Assembly: GCA_023386155.1 (NCBI GenBank)
Contig: JAEWKH010000049.1
Location: 1 to 64,000, forward strand
Source: Pseudomonadota bacterium
GTDB lineage: Bacteria; Pseudomonadota; Alphaproteobacteria; Rhizobiales; Beijerinckiaceae
Reading direction: 5' to 3'
Length of the DNA stretch: 64,000 nt
Below the pieces are notes generated by a model. That model saw only the letters and a list, made by a program, of their open reading frames with translations. It was not told the DNA's origin and did no database searches. The translations under genes were made by a program, and so were the position numbers. Shown one piece after another: positions 25,360 through 33,151 of this stretch (positions within the stretch are counted from its first letter, which is position 1; each line of letters begins with the position of its first letter).

Positions 25360-26142
25360 TCAGCAATCATCCCCGTTGAAAGGAAGGGCCCCCTCTAAAG
25401 CCCATGCGGACAGGCAATGTCGCAGGTCCGCAGGCGTTCCAAGGCGAACCTTGGCAATGGTGTCTCCCTCGCCGATGCGCACGGACCACCCGCCATGCGC
25501 ATTGACGGTCTTGAAGCCGTTCTCGTCGGTCAGGTCGTCGCCGACGAAGATCGGGCACCGCCCCTTGTAGGGAAGCTCGTGGAGAAATCTCTCGATCACT
25601 TTTCCCTTTCCTGCCGCCGAGGGAAGGATTTCTGCCACAGCTTTCCCGTATTGAACACGGTAATCCGAGCCCAGCGCCTCGATGGCGGCGTGAGCCGTCG
25701 CCAAGGCGAAGTCCTTCTCGTGGGGAGCAAGCCGCCAGTGAATGGCGACCGAGCAGCCCTTGTCCTCGATCAGGACGCCTTCCTTGTCCGCGACGATCCT
25801 GCCCAGGCGCCCGATCATCTCGCGCAAGGCCGGGTGCTCGTCGGGATCGCACATGGAGAGCCGCCCGGCGATGCGGTGCTCGAGGCCATGGAGTCCCGCC
25901 ATGTCGAACTCGTGCGGCCTGAAGCGCCCGTCGAGGAATGCGACGGGGCGCCCGCTGATGATGGCGAGCGCCCCCCCGAGCCGCTCCCGCAGCCTGGTGA
26001 GGATGGCGGGCAGGGCCGGATCCACCACGACCGCGTCCGGGCGCTCGACGATATCGACGAGGGTTCCGTCGAAATCGAGAAAGAGCGCGTAGTCCTCATT
26101 CACGTCGGGCATCGGGCCTCGTCCTGCAGGAGCGTCACGCAT
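25360..26142 (-). CDS. otsB: Trehalose-6-phosphate phosphatase
   Basis: OtsB dephosphorylates trehalose-6-phosphate to trehalose. The HAD motif I is FLDFDGTLVDI near residue 22, motif II is AIISGRP near 60, and motif IV is FVGDDLTDENGF near 205, with the conserved lysine in between. The start at MRDAPAG overlaps the otsA stop by eight bases, and a further in-frame ATG lies ten codons later (MPDVNED). With 260 residues it is complete. It sits between otsA and the GH15 gene in one operon. Confidence 0.93.
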   Translation of the reverse strand: MRDAPAGRGPMPDVNEDYALFLDFDGTLVDIVERPDAVVVDPALPAILTRLRERLGGALAIISGRPVAFLDGRFRPHEFDMAGLHGLEHRIAGRLSMCDPDEHPALREMIGRLGRIVADKEGVLIEDKGCSVAIHWRLAPHEKDFALATAHAAIEALGSDYRVQYGKAVAEILPSAAGKGKVIERFLHELPYKGRCPIFVGDDLTDENGFKTVNAHGGWSVRIGEGDTIAKVRLGTPADLRHCLSAWALEGALPFNGDDC

Positions 26143-28369
26143 TGGCCGCAGCAAGCCTCCGCCCCTTCGCGATCAAGCGCCTGATCCGCTGCTGCTTGCG
26201 CAGGCGGGATGCGGCCAGCAGCATCTGGCCCGCCCAGCGATAGACGTTGCGCTCCTTGACCTGATCGCGCATCAGCCGCATCCGCTCGCGCTGCTCAGGC
26301 TGGGGCATCGTGAGCGCCCGGTTGATGGCCTTGCCCATGGCATGGGCATTGTAGGGATTGACGATCAGCGCCTCGGACAGCTCGCGGGACGCGCCTGCGA
26401 AAGCCGACAGGATGAGCACGCCCTGCTCGTCGTCCCGCGCCGCCACGAATTCCTTGGCGACGAGGTTCATGCCGTCGTGCAGGCTCGACACGATGCACAG
26501 GTCCGCCGCGCGGAAGAGCTCGAAGACCTGGTCCGGCTCATGATGGCGGATGAGGAGCTTGATCGGCTCGTATCCATTGCCGCCATGTCTCTCGTTGATG
26601 TCGCGCGCCAAGGCTTCGGCCTCTTCCTGGAGCTGGCGATAATTGGACAGCTTGCTTCTGGTAGGCGCAGCCACCTGAACAAAGGCAAAATTGCCGTGCC
26701 ATTCCGGGTGCTCGGTCAGAAGCGCGTCGATGGCCTGCATGCGGTCGATGATGCCCTTCGTGTAGTCGAAACGCTCGATGCCGACGCCGATGCGCATGTC
26801 CTGGGACAACCCCAGCCGCTCGCGCACGACCCTGCGGCATTCCTCCACGGGCTTTTGGCCCTCCATGGCGGTGGGCGGCCATTCGATGGAGATCGGATAG
26901 GGCCGGATCAGGGTTTCCTCGCCGCCGAAGAAGACCGAGTCCTTCTCCCTGTCGATGCGGCTCTCCACGTAGGAATCGACCGAATCCAGGAAGTTGTTGC
27001 AATGGGCCTGGGTATGGAAGCCGAGGATCGACGAGCCCAGAAGCCCGTCGATGATCTCCTCGCGCCACGGGCAGATGCCGAAGGTTTCGGCATTCGGCCA
27101 CGGGATGTGCCAGAAGGTGACGATGGTCGCCCGGGGGAGCCGGTCGCGGATCATGCGCGGCAGGAGGGCGAAATGGTAGTCCTGCACGAGGATGATCGGA
27201 TCCTCGCGCTTGGCCTCGGCCACGATCGCCTCGGCGAATTTCTCGTTCACGGACCGGTAGTACTGCCAGTCCGCCTCGCGGAAGATCGGCCGCACGAAGG
27301 CGATGTGGCACAAGGGCCAGAGGCCCTCATTGGCTGCGCCGTAATAATATCCGTCCTGCTCTTCGTCCGACAGCCAGACGCGGCGCAAGGTGTAGGACGG
27401 GTGATTCGGCGGGACGGGCACCCGGTCGTTGGCGTCGACCGTATCCCGGTCCGCCGTGCCGCTGCCATGGGCGACCCAGGTGCCCCCGCAGGCGCGCACC
27501 ACCGGCTCCAGAGCCGAAACGAGGCCGCTGGCCGGGATCTGCAGGACGATCTCGCCGGTGTCGGTGCGGTTGTGGATATAGGGCTCGCGGTTCGAGACCA
27601 CGATGACCTCCGAGCCCGACAGCTCGTTCGACAGGGCAGCCCTCAGGGTGTCCGGGCTCCAGTCCGTGTGCGCCGCGTCGATGGTCCGCCGCGAGGCCTC
27701 GAGCTCCTGGAGAACGTCGCGGATCTCCTGGCCCAACGGGATGATGTTCTCCTCGACCGGCGGATTGGCGTTGCCGGCTCGGGCACTCTCCAGGGCCTGC
27801 CGGATGGAGGCCAGCCACCGGCGCATGATGATGGCCGCGATCATGGCGGCCAGGGCCGCGGCCCCGAAGGCGACGCCGGCCAGGGCAAGGAAGAGATAGT
27901 TTCTCGCCTCCCCGCCGCGCTGGTCGGCATAGCTCAGGTCGTGCAGGACCACGAGATGACCCGTGCGCCCTCCCACGCTCAGGGGGAAGGAACTGACCAG
28001 GACATTGTGGTCCTGGTTCCTGACCACCGAAAAGCTCTCTGCATCGGACCGGGATGCCTCGGAACAGGAGAACGACGGGGGCATGTTGCTGGTGGGGAAG
28101 CGCAGGTCCTGCCCGTCGCAATAGCCGATGGCGAGGACGCGCTCGTCGGAGGCGATGCGCTCGAACAGGATGCCGGCCTGCTGGATGTCGTTCCGGGCCA
28201 GAAGCCCGCTGACCTGGTCCCTGACGGAGTTGAACACGAGACGGGATCGCAGCTCGACATCACGGCGCGACCATTGTTCCACGAAGGATGTAGCAAAGGG
28301 CAACACGGCCAGGATGACGATGGCCGCCACGAGCATTGCGATACCGCCAAAGCGGAAGATGATCCTCAA
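26135..28369 (-). CDS. otsA: Trehalose-6-phosphate synthase fused to an N-terminal membrane sensor module
   Basis: The C-terminal part (about residues 253-735) is a GT20 synthase making trehalose-6-phosphate from UDP-glucose and glucose-6-phosphate. It has PASGLVSALEPV, ILVQDYHFALLPRMIR, FWHIPWPNAE, GIERFDYTKG and SSLHDGMNLVAKEF. The first 235 residues are unusual: a membrane segment (8-28), a probable periplasmic region of about 125 residues, a second membrane segment (158-182) and a HAMP-like linker (183-235) leading into the synthase. Typical OtsA is about 470 residues and soluble. The fusion suggests synthesis gated by an envelope signal such as osmolarity. It heads the operon otsA-otsB-GH15-glk. 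Confidence 0.93.
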   Translation of the reverse strand: MRIIFRFGGIAMLVAAIVILAVLPFATSFVEQWSRRDVELRSRLVFNSVRDQVSGLLARNDIQQAGILFERIASDERVLAIGYCDGQDLRFPTSNMPPSFSCSEASRSDAESFSVVRNQDHNVLVSSFPLSVGGRTGHLVVLHDLSYADQRGGEARNYLFLALAGVAFGAAALAAMIAAIIMRRWLASIRQALESARAGNANPPVEENIIPLGQEIRDVLQELEASRRTIDAAHTDWSPDTLRAALSNELSGSEVIVVSNREPYIHNRTDTGEIVLQIPASGLVSALEPVVRACGGTWVAHGSGTADRDTVDANDRVPVPPNHPSYTLRRVWLSDEEQDGYYYGAANEGLWPLCHIAFVRPIFREADWQYYRSVNEKFAEAIVAEAKREDPIILVQDYHFALLPRMIRDRLPRATIVTFWHIPWPNAETFGICPWREEIIDGLLGSSILGFHTQAHCNNFLDSVDSYVESRIDREKDSVFFGGEETLIRPYPISIEWPPTAMEGQKPVEECRRVVRERLGLSQDMRIGVGIERFDYTKGIIDRMQAIDALLTEHPEWHGNFAFVQVAAPTRSKLSNYRQLQEEAEALARDINERHGGNGYEPIKLLIRHHEPDQVFELFRAADLCIVSSLHDGMNLVAKEFVAARDDEQGVLILSAFAGASRELSEALIVNPYNAHAMGKAINRALTMPQPEQRERMRLMRDQVKERNVYRWAGQMLLAASRLRKQQRIRRLIAKGRRLAAANA

Positions 28370-28562
28370 AACGCTAAGTTCCTCAAGAGATTCGACACTG
28401 TCATCGAAGCCGTCAGGCTGGACCGAGGGACGAACCGTTCGGCTTCGGCTTCAATGGAAGGTCGCAGGAGAACGCGGCCTTCGCCCCTGTTATGGGTTCG
28501 CAGGCGGAACTTTCCAGGCTTGGGCATGAGAGGAAATGTGCGGAAGGTATGTTCGAGACGCA

Positions 28563-28600
28563 AACCGCGGCCGGCGCTGTCGGCGCCGGCCGCGGTTCAC
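28563..28600 (-). terminator. Strong hairpin, probable terminator of the type I secretion operon
   Basis: A perfect 15-pair stem AACCGCGGCCGGCGC pairs with its complement at 28583-28597 around a five-base loop. It begins 26 bases past the hlyD stop. Only a short T-run follows on the minus strand, so its efficiency is uncertain. The rest of the gap up to the otsA start shows no gene. Confidence 0.6.
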
Positions 28601-28622
28601 CGATGTCTCACGGCGGGGCGGA

Positions 28623-29945
28623 TCAATGCTCGCGGAAGGCGCGGGCGATCTGCTCCTGCATGGGCTTGAAGAAGTACTCGAACGGGGTGCGCTGGTTCAC
28701 CTCGACGAAGACCTCCGCCTGCATGCCGGCGATGAGGTGAAGGTTCTCGAGCTTCTTGATCTCGTCCTGGGGCAGCTCGATCCGGATCGTGTAGAAGGTC
28801 GCGCCGGTCTGCTGATCCCGCGACACGTCGGCCGAGATCCGGCTGACGGAGCCGTGCAGGTCGGGCATCATGCGCGCATTGGAGGCGTGGATCTTCACCG
28901 TCGCCTTCTGGCCGATCTTCACCTGGTCGATCTCGTTGGGCAGCACCTTGGCCTCGAGCTCGAGCTTGTCGTTCACCGGAACGATGTTCATCACCGGCTC
29001 GGCCGGCGAGATGACCCCGCCGATCGTGTGAACGTTCAGCTGGTGGACATAACCGTCGCTGGGCGCACGAATGTCGATGCGCTTCAGCTGATCCTCGGCC
29101 GCCACGCGGCGCTCGGTGTATTCCGCGATCTTGCCCTGGATCTCGCGCAGCTCCTGCATCGCCTCGGCACGCATCTGCTCGTCGATCTGGATGATCTGGA
29201 ACTGGGTTTCGGCGATGCGGCTCTCGGCCTGGGCGACGGCCGCGATGAGCTGGCCGCGCTGGCCCTCGATGCTGGCGGCGTCGCGCTCGAGCGCGTTCAG
29301 CCGCGTGATCGGAACAAGGTTCCGCTCGTAGAGGTCGCGAACGCCCTTGAGCTCATCCACGATCAGCGCAGCCTCGCGGGCTTTGGCTGTCTGCTGAGCC
29401 TTCAATCCCCCGATCTCGTCCTGGGACTGGGCGATGCGCTTGCGGAGCTGCTCCTTCTGCGCGTCGCGGGAGGCGGCGCGCGCCGTAAACAGCGTGCGCT
29501 CGGAGGACATGATCTTCTGAACGGCCAGATCGTTGAACCGGTGGGCGAATTCCTCCGGGGTCTTGACCTCGGGAGTGCCGTCGCGCTCGGCCTCCAGGCG
29601 AGCCTGGCGACCGATATACTCGTCGAGCTGCTTGGCCACGACCTGCAGGTTGGCGCGGGTCAGCGTCTCGTCCAGGCGGATCAGGAGGTCGCCCTGGGCG
29701 ACCCGATCGCCTTCCTTGACCTTCAGCTCGCCGACGATGCCGCCGGTCGAGTGCTGGACCTTCTTGACGCTGGTATCGACCACGAACTGACCGCCGGCGA
29801 CGACCGCGCCCGACAGGGTCGAGGTGGCCGCCCAGAGACCGATCGTTCCGCCGAAGAGGGCGATCATGGCCACGCCGCCGATGGTCGACTGGCGCAGGAT
29901 CCGCTGGTGGACGGAGGGTTTTTTGGGAGCTTGAATGACCAACAT
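28623..29945 (-). CDS. Type I secretion periplasmic adaptor (HlyD/PrtE family)
   Basis: This is the membrane-fusion protein that bridges an inner-membrane ABC exporter and an outer-membrane TolC-like channel. Of 440 residues, a short cytoplasmic tail is followed by one membrane segment (about 22-45, IGGVAMIALFGGTIGLWAAT), a first lipoyl half, a long alpha-helical coiled region (about 100-290) and a second half with the HlyD C-terminal domain (DIRAPSDGYVHQL). It starts directly after the exporter stop, one base apart. No TolC homologue is in the window. A candidate substrate is the RTX protein about 13 kb away. Confidence 0.92.
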   Translation of the reverse strand: MLVIQAPKKPSVHQRILRQSTIGGVAMIALFGGTIGLWAATSTLSGAVVAGGQFVVDTSVKKVQHSTGGIVGELKVKEGDRVAQGDLLIRLDETLTRANLQVVAKQLDEYIGRQARLEAERDGTPEVKTPEEFAHRFNDLAVQKIMSSERTLFTARAASRDAQKEQLRKRIAQSQDEIGGLKAQQTAKAREAALIVDELKGVRDLYERNLVPITRLNALERDAASIEGQRGQLIAAVAQAESRIAETQFQIIQIDEQMRAEAMQELREIQGKIAEYTERRVAAEDQLKRIDIRAPSDGYVHQLNVHTIGGVISPAEPVMNIVPVNDKLELEAKVLPNEIDQVKIGQKATVKIHASNARMMPDLHGSVSRISADVSRDQQTGATFYTIRIELPQDEIKKLENLHLIAGMQAEVFVEVNQRTPFEYFFKPMQEQIARAFREH

Positions 29946-31727
29946 TTAACCAACCTCTCGCAGGTTCGCAGCCTGGGCGGCGGGTGCCTGCTGCGGCCGC
30001 GCCGGGGCTTGGGCCGGGGCCGGCGTCGCATTGCGTTTCATGACGGACTGCAGAACCTCGTCGCGCGGTCCGATGGCCTTGATGCGGCCCTCTTCCATGA
30101 TGGCGACCTGATCGACCTGGCCGAGGGCGGCCGGGCGGTGCGTGATGACGACGACGACGCCGCCCCGCTTGCGCACCGACAGGATGGCCTGGTTCAGAGC
30201 CTCGTCGCCGGCGCCGTCGAGGCTGGCATTCGGCTCGTCGAGCACGACCAGGAACGGGTTGCCGTAAAGGGCGCGGGCAAGGGCCACGCGCTGGCGCTGG
30301 CCGCCCGACAGGGAGGCTCCGCCCTCGCCGATGCGGGTGTCGTAGCCCTCGGGAAGGTTGAGCACGAGCTCGTGCGCGCCGGCCGTCTGCGCCGCGGCGA
30401 TGACGTCCTCCGGCTTGGCGTTGGGCTGGAAGCGGGAGATGTTCTCGGCGATGGTGCCCTCGAACAGCTCCACGTCCTGCGGCAGGTAGCCGATATGGCG
30501 GCCGAGCCCGTCCGGCTCCCACTGGTCGAGAGCGGCGCCGTCGAGGCGGATCTCGCCGCGCAGGGTCGGCCACACGCCGACGAGGGCGCGGGCGAGGGTC
30601 GACTTGCCCGAAGCGCTCGGGCCGATGAGGCCGAGACCCTGGCCGGCCCGGAGCTGGAGCGAGGCGGCCTGGACGATCGGCAGCGAGGCGCCGGGAGCGC
30701 CGATATAGACCTCTTCCACCGACAGGGCCGCCTTCGGGCCGGGCAGCGGCATGCGCTGGCCCTGGGCCGGCACGAGCGTCATGATGTGCTGGAGGCGGCG
30801 ATAGGCCTGACGGGACGCGGTGAAGCCCTTCCAGTGCGCCACGGCGATCTCGATCGGCGCGAGCGCGCGGGACATCAGGATCGAACCGGCGATCATCAGG
30901 CCGCCCGACATCTCCCCGTGGATCACGTAATAGGCGCCGAGGCCGAGGACGGCCGATTGGATCACCATGCGGAAGACCTTGGCGAAGGCGCTGATGCCGG
31001 CCGAGGATTCGCTGGCAAGCAGGCCATCGTTGACGTGGCGGACATGCACCTCGTCATAGCGCTTGGCCAGGAAGCCGAGCATGCCGTTGGCGCGGATGGT
31101 CTCCGCGTTGCGGCGGCTGGTCTCGGCCATGGCGTGACGCTCGGCACCACTCTTGGTCACCTCGTAGGAGGGGCCCTTGCTCTTGGCGTCCGTATAGATG
31201 GTCAGGATGATGATCACGACGCCGCCGACCACGGACAGGACCCCGATGCCGGGATGGATCATGAAGCAGCCGATGAGGAAGAGCGGCATGAAAGGCATGT
31301 CGAACAGGGCCGTGGGGCCCAGGCTCGACAGGAAGCCGCGGATCGTGTCGAGGTCGCGGATCGGCTGCATGCTCTCCGCCTGCTTGGCGCCCTTGAGCGG
31401 CATCGTGGCCACCAGATCGAAGACCCGGTGGGACAGGAGCTCGTCGAAGCGGGCGCCGATGCGCGCCAGCATCCGGCCGCGCAGCATGTCGAGGCCGCCC
31501 GACAGCGAATAGGCCGCGAGCGTGATCAGCGAAAGGCCGATGAGGGTGGGAACGCTCCGGCTCGACAGCACCCGGTCATAGACCTGGAGCATGTAGATGG
31601 AGCCCGTGAGGGCCAGGAGGTTGACCACCGCAGAGAATACGGCAACCCCGGTAAAGGAGGGGAAGCAGGACTTCAGAGCGTCTTGGACCTCTGTGCTGTC
31701 TTCCCGATTTCTCGATGCCTGCTTCAT
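29946..31727 (-). CDS. Type I secretion ABC transporter, permease/ATPase (PrtD family)
   Basis: This is a fused ABC exporter of 593 residues that energises secretion of RTX-type proteins. The N-terminal half carries the membrane domain (first segment near GVAVFSAVVNLLALTGSIYMLQVYDRVL). The C-terminal half has Walker A GPSASGKST, signature LSGGQRQRVALARAL and Walker B FLVVLDEPNASLD. There is no C39 peptidase domain, so its substrate should use an uncleaved C-terminal signal. The tail beyond residue 560 is Ala/Pro-rich and low in complexity. It heads a two-gene operon with the adaptor and is divergent from a coiled-coil membrane protein gene. Confidence 0.93.
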   Translation of the reverse strand: MKQASRNREDSTEVQDALKSCFPSFTGVAVFSAVVNLLALTGSIYMLQVYDRVLSSRSVPTLIGLSLITLAAYSLSGGLDMLRGRMLARIGARFDELLSHRVFDLVATMPLKGAKQAESMQPIRDLDTIRGFLSSLGPTALFDMPFMPLFLIGCFMIHPGIGVLSVVGGVVIIILTIYTDAKSKGPSYEVTKSGAERHAMAETSRRNAETIRANGMLGFLAKRYDEVHVRHVNDGLLASESSAGISAFAKVFRMVIQSAVLGLGAYYVIHGEMSGGLMIAGSILMSRALAPIEIAVAHWKGFTASRQAYRRLQHIMTLVPAQGQRMPLPGPKAALSVEEVYIGAPGASLPIVQAASLQLRAGQGLGLIGPSASGKSTLARALVGVWPTLRGEIRLDGAALDQWEPDGLGRHIGYLPQDVELFEGTIAENISRFQPNAKPEDVIAAAQTAGAHELVLNLPEGYDTRIGEGGASLSGGQRQRVALARALYGNPFLVVLDEPNASLDGAGDEALNQAILSVRKRGGVVVVITHRPAALGQVDQVAIMEEGRIKAIGPRDEVLQSVMKRNATPAPAQAPARPQQAPAAQAANLREVG

Positions 31728-32132
31728 ATTGTCTTTCCATAGGCCGACCAGTCGCCCGGCGCCTTCGTGGTTGTAGTGTCACAGAGCCATTGTGCAAGGT
31801 TATACCTTATCACAATGTTTGCCATCTGGCGATGGCCGCGATGCTGGGCTGTGGTCCCCGAAGAGTATCTCGTTATAGTTAGGCCCGGAAGGCCATGTTT
31901 CTCAGCACTCTTATGGGTATCGAGATGCCCCTAAGGTGGTCGCTTTCCGTTACGCCACCTTTTGTAACCCTATTCCATGTAACTATGTCAACAAAAAGTT
32001 CTGATTATCGGTGCTTATTGTTGCATACCCTCGATTTGGATAGGGCATGCAACGTAAGCACTTAACTTGAAAGATAACGCTTTGGTAAACTTTTAGGGTT
32101 AATGGTCTCTGACCTGAAAATGAGGTCGGAAT
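31728..32132. promoter_or_regulatory. AT-richer divergent control region with a long inverted repeat
   Basis: These 405 bases between the secretion operon and the gene at 32133 are visibly lower in GC than their surroundings and hold no gene. The main structure is an imperfect palindrome at 32011-32061. GTGCTTATTGTTGCATACCCT on the left matches the complement of AGGGCATGCAACGTAAGCAC on the right with one gap and two changes. The core 12-base arms differ at one position. It looks like a dimeric regulator's operator and not a terminator, since no T-run follows. Confidence 0.5.
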
Positions 32133-32963
32133 ATGGACATCAATGGACGTTCTCAGGATCGCGGCGCAGCGAAACCCGCCGGCACCGTCCAGATCGACCC
32201 CAAGGCCAATGCAGCCCTCGAAGAGGCCATCAGAAGCGCGAAGCTCGGCCTGAAGACCTCCTTCCCCGAGGGAGCGTCGAGCGAGAGCGTTGCAGCCCGC
32301 AGCCGAACCTTTTCCATCAAGGTCCTGCGCCAGGCCGCCGTGGCCCTCCTTCTCGTCGGGGCCGGCTGGTCCGCTTCCTACATGGGAACGCTTGCCAACC
32401 AGGATGTCATCGGCAGGATCGAGGCCGAGACGGCCCGCAGCCAGGAGATCCTTGCTCGCTTGAGCACCGACCTCGCCTCCCTGCGGGAGACGGTCGTCGC
32501 GTTCAGGGACATCGAGCAAACCGCCTCCACCTCCTCGGCCTCCGAACGGACGGAGTTGACCGAAAAGATCGAACGCCTCGCCATCGGCCTGCAGGAACCC
32601 GGGCAGAAGCTCGCCGCCCTCGAGGGCAGGATAGACCGGATGGAGAGCCAGATCCTGACCACCCTGGCGGGACTGAATGCGAAGCCTGCCGCTCCTGCCG
32701 CGCCCGCGGCTCCGGCCCCTGTCGAGGCCGCGACCCGCGAGGAGGCCCCTGCCCCCAAGCCGGCGAAAACCGAGCCTGTCGATGGCTGGGTGCTGCGCGA
32801 GGTCTATGACGGCGCGGCCCTGGTCGAGAACCGCAACCGCCGTCTCTACGAGGTGATGCCCGGCGGCGTGCTTCCCGGGGTCGGCCGCATCGAGGCCATC
32901 GAGCGTCGTGGGGCCCGCTGGGTTGTCGTCACGGACAAGGGCTTCATCGGAACCTACCGTTAA
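32133..32963 (+). CDS. Single-pass membrane protein with coiled coil and conserved C-terminal domain, function unknown
   Basis: This 276-residue protein is not recognised as a named family. A polar N-terminus of about 65 residues precedes one membrane segment (about 70-90, AAVALLLVGAGWSASYMG). A Glu/Lys-rich heptad region (about 95-180, RSQEILARLSTDLASL to GRIDRMESQIL) should form a coiled coil. An Ala/Pro/Glu linker (about 188-215) leads to a compact C-terminal domain (DGWVLREVYDGAALVENR to VTDKGFIGTYR). The layout suggests a periplasmic envelope protein. It is divergent from the secretion operon and convergent with the bd-oxidase operon, overlapping its last gene by four bases. Confidence 0.7.
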   Translation: MDINGRSQDRGAAKPAGTVQIDPKANAALEEAIRSAKLGLKTSFPEGASSESVAARSRTFSIKVLRQAAVALLLVGAGWSASYMGTLANQDVIGRIEAETARSQEILARLSTDLASLRETVVAFRDIEQTASTSSASERTELTEKIERLAIGLQEPGQKLAALEGRIDRMESQILTTLAGLNAKPAAPAAPAAPAPVEAATREEAPAPKPAKTEPVDGWVLREVYDGAALVENRNRRLYEVMPGGVLPGVGRIEAIERRGARWVVVTDKGFIGTYR

Positions 32964-33151
32964 CGGGGAATGATGCCCCGCAGGCCATAGACCAGCCCCG
33001 CGAATACCGCGAGGCTCGCGACATACAGGAACACGAACCAGAGCAATCGTCTGGAGCCTCGGCCCCAAAAGTGGACACCACTCTTGGGTTCGATCCGATG
33101 CTCCTCTTCTTGAGAAACGCGGCGTTCCGGCGGACGGGTTTCGGCCGGCAT
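32960..33151 (-). CDS. DUF2474-type small subunit of bd oxidase, with a repeat-derived insertion
   Basis: This is a 63-residue protein whose last 30 residues, beginning RRLLWFVFLYVASLAVF, form the single membrane helix typical of DUF2474, a small protein found after cyanide-insensitive bd-oxidase genes. Its ATG overlaps the cydB stop. Canonical members have about 40 residues. Here residues 22-30 (PKSGVHFWG) are encoded by a copy of the CCCAAAAGTGG palindrome repeat, so the extra N-terminal length seems to come from an in-frame repeat insertion. Expression is plausible because the frame stays open. Confidence 0.7.
   Translation of the reverse strand: MPAETRPPERRVSQEEEHRIEPKSGVHFWGRGSRRLLWFVFLYVASLAVFAGLVYGLRGIIPR
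33064..33088. repeat. CCCAAAAGTGG palindrome copy inside a coding sequence
   Basis: CCCAAAAGTGG-ACA-CCACTCTTGGG is an 11-pair palindrome with one mismatch. Homology to the perfect palindrome at 21176-21230 continues outward to about 33105 (CGATCCGATGCTC). It lies within the small DUF2474 gene and keeps its reading frame open. Confidence 0.8.

Noticed and set aside
26342..28669. A 775-codon plus-strand frame opposite otsA
   Set aside because: The composition is biased and no motif is found, while otsA on the other strand is unmistakable.
28536..31742. A 1068-codon open frame on the plus strand across the secretion operon
   Set aside because: It is antisense to two well-supported genes, has Arg/His/Asp/Leu-rich composition typical of a GC-rich shadow frame, and shows no domain.
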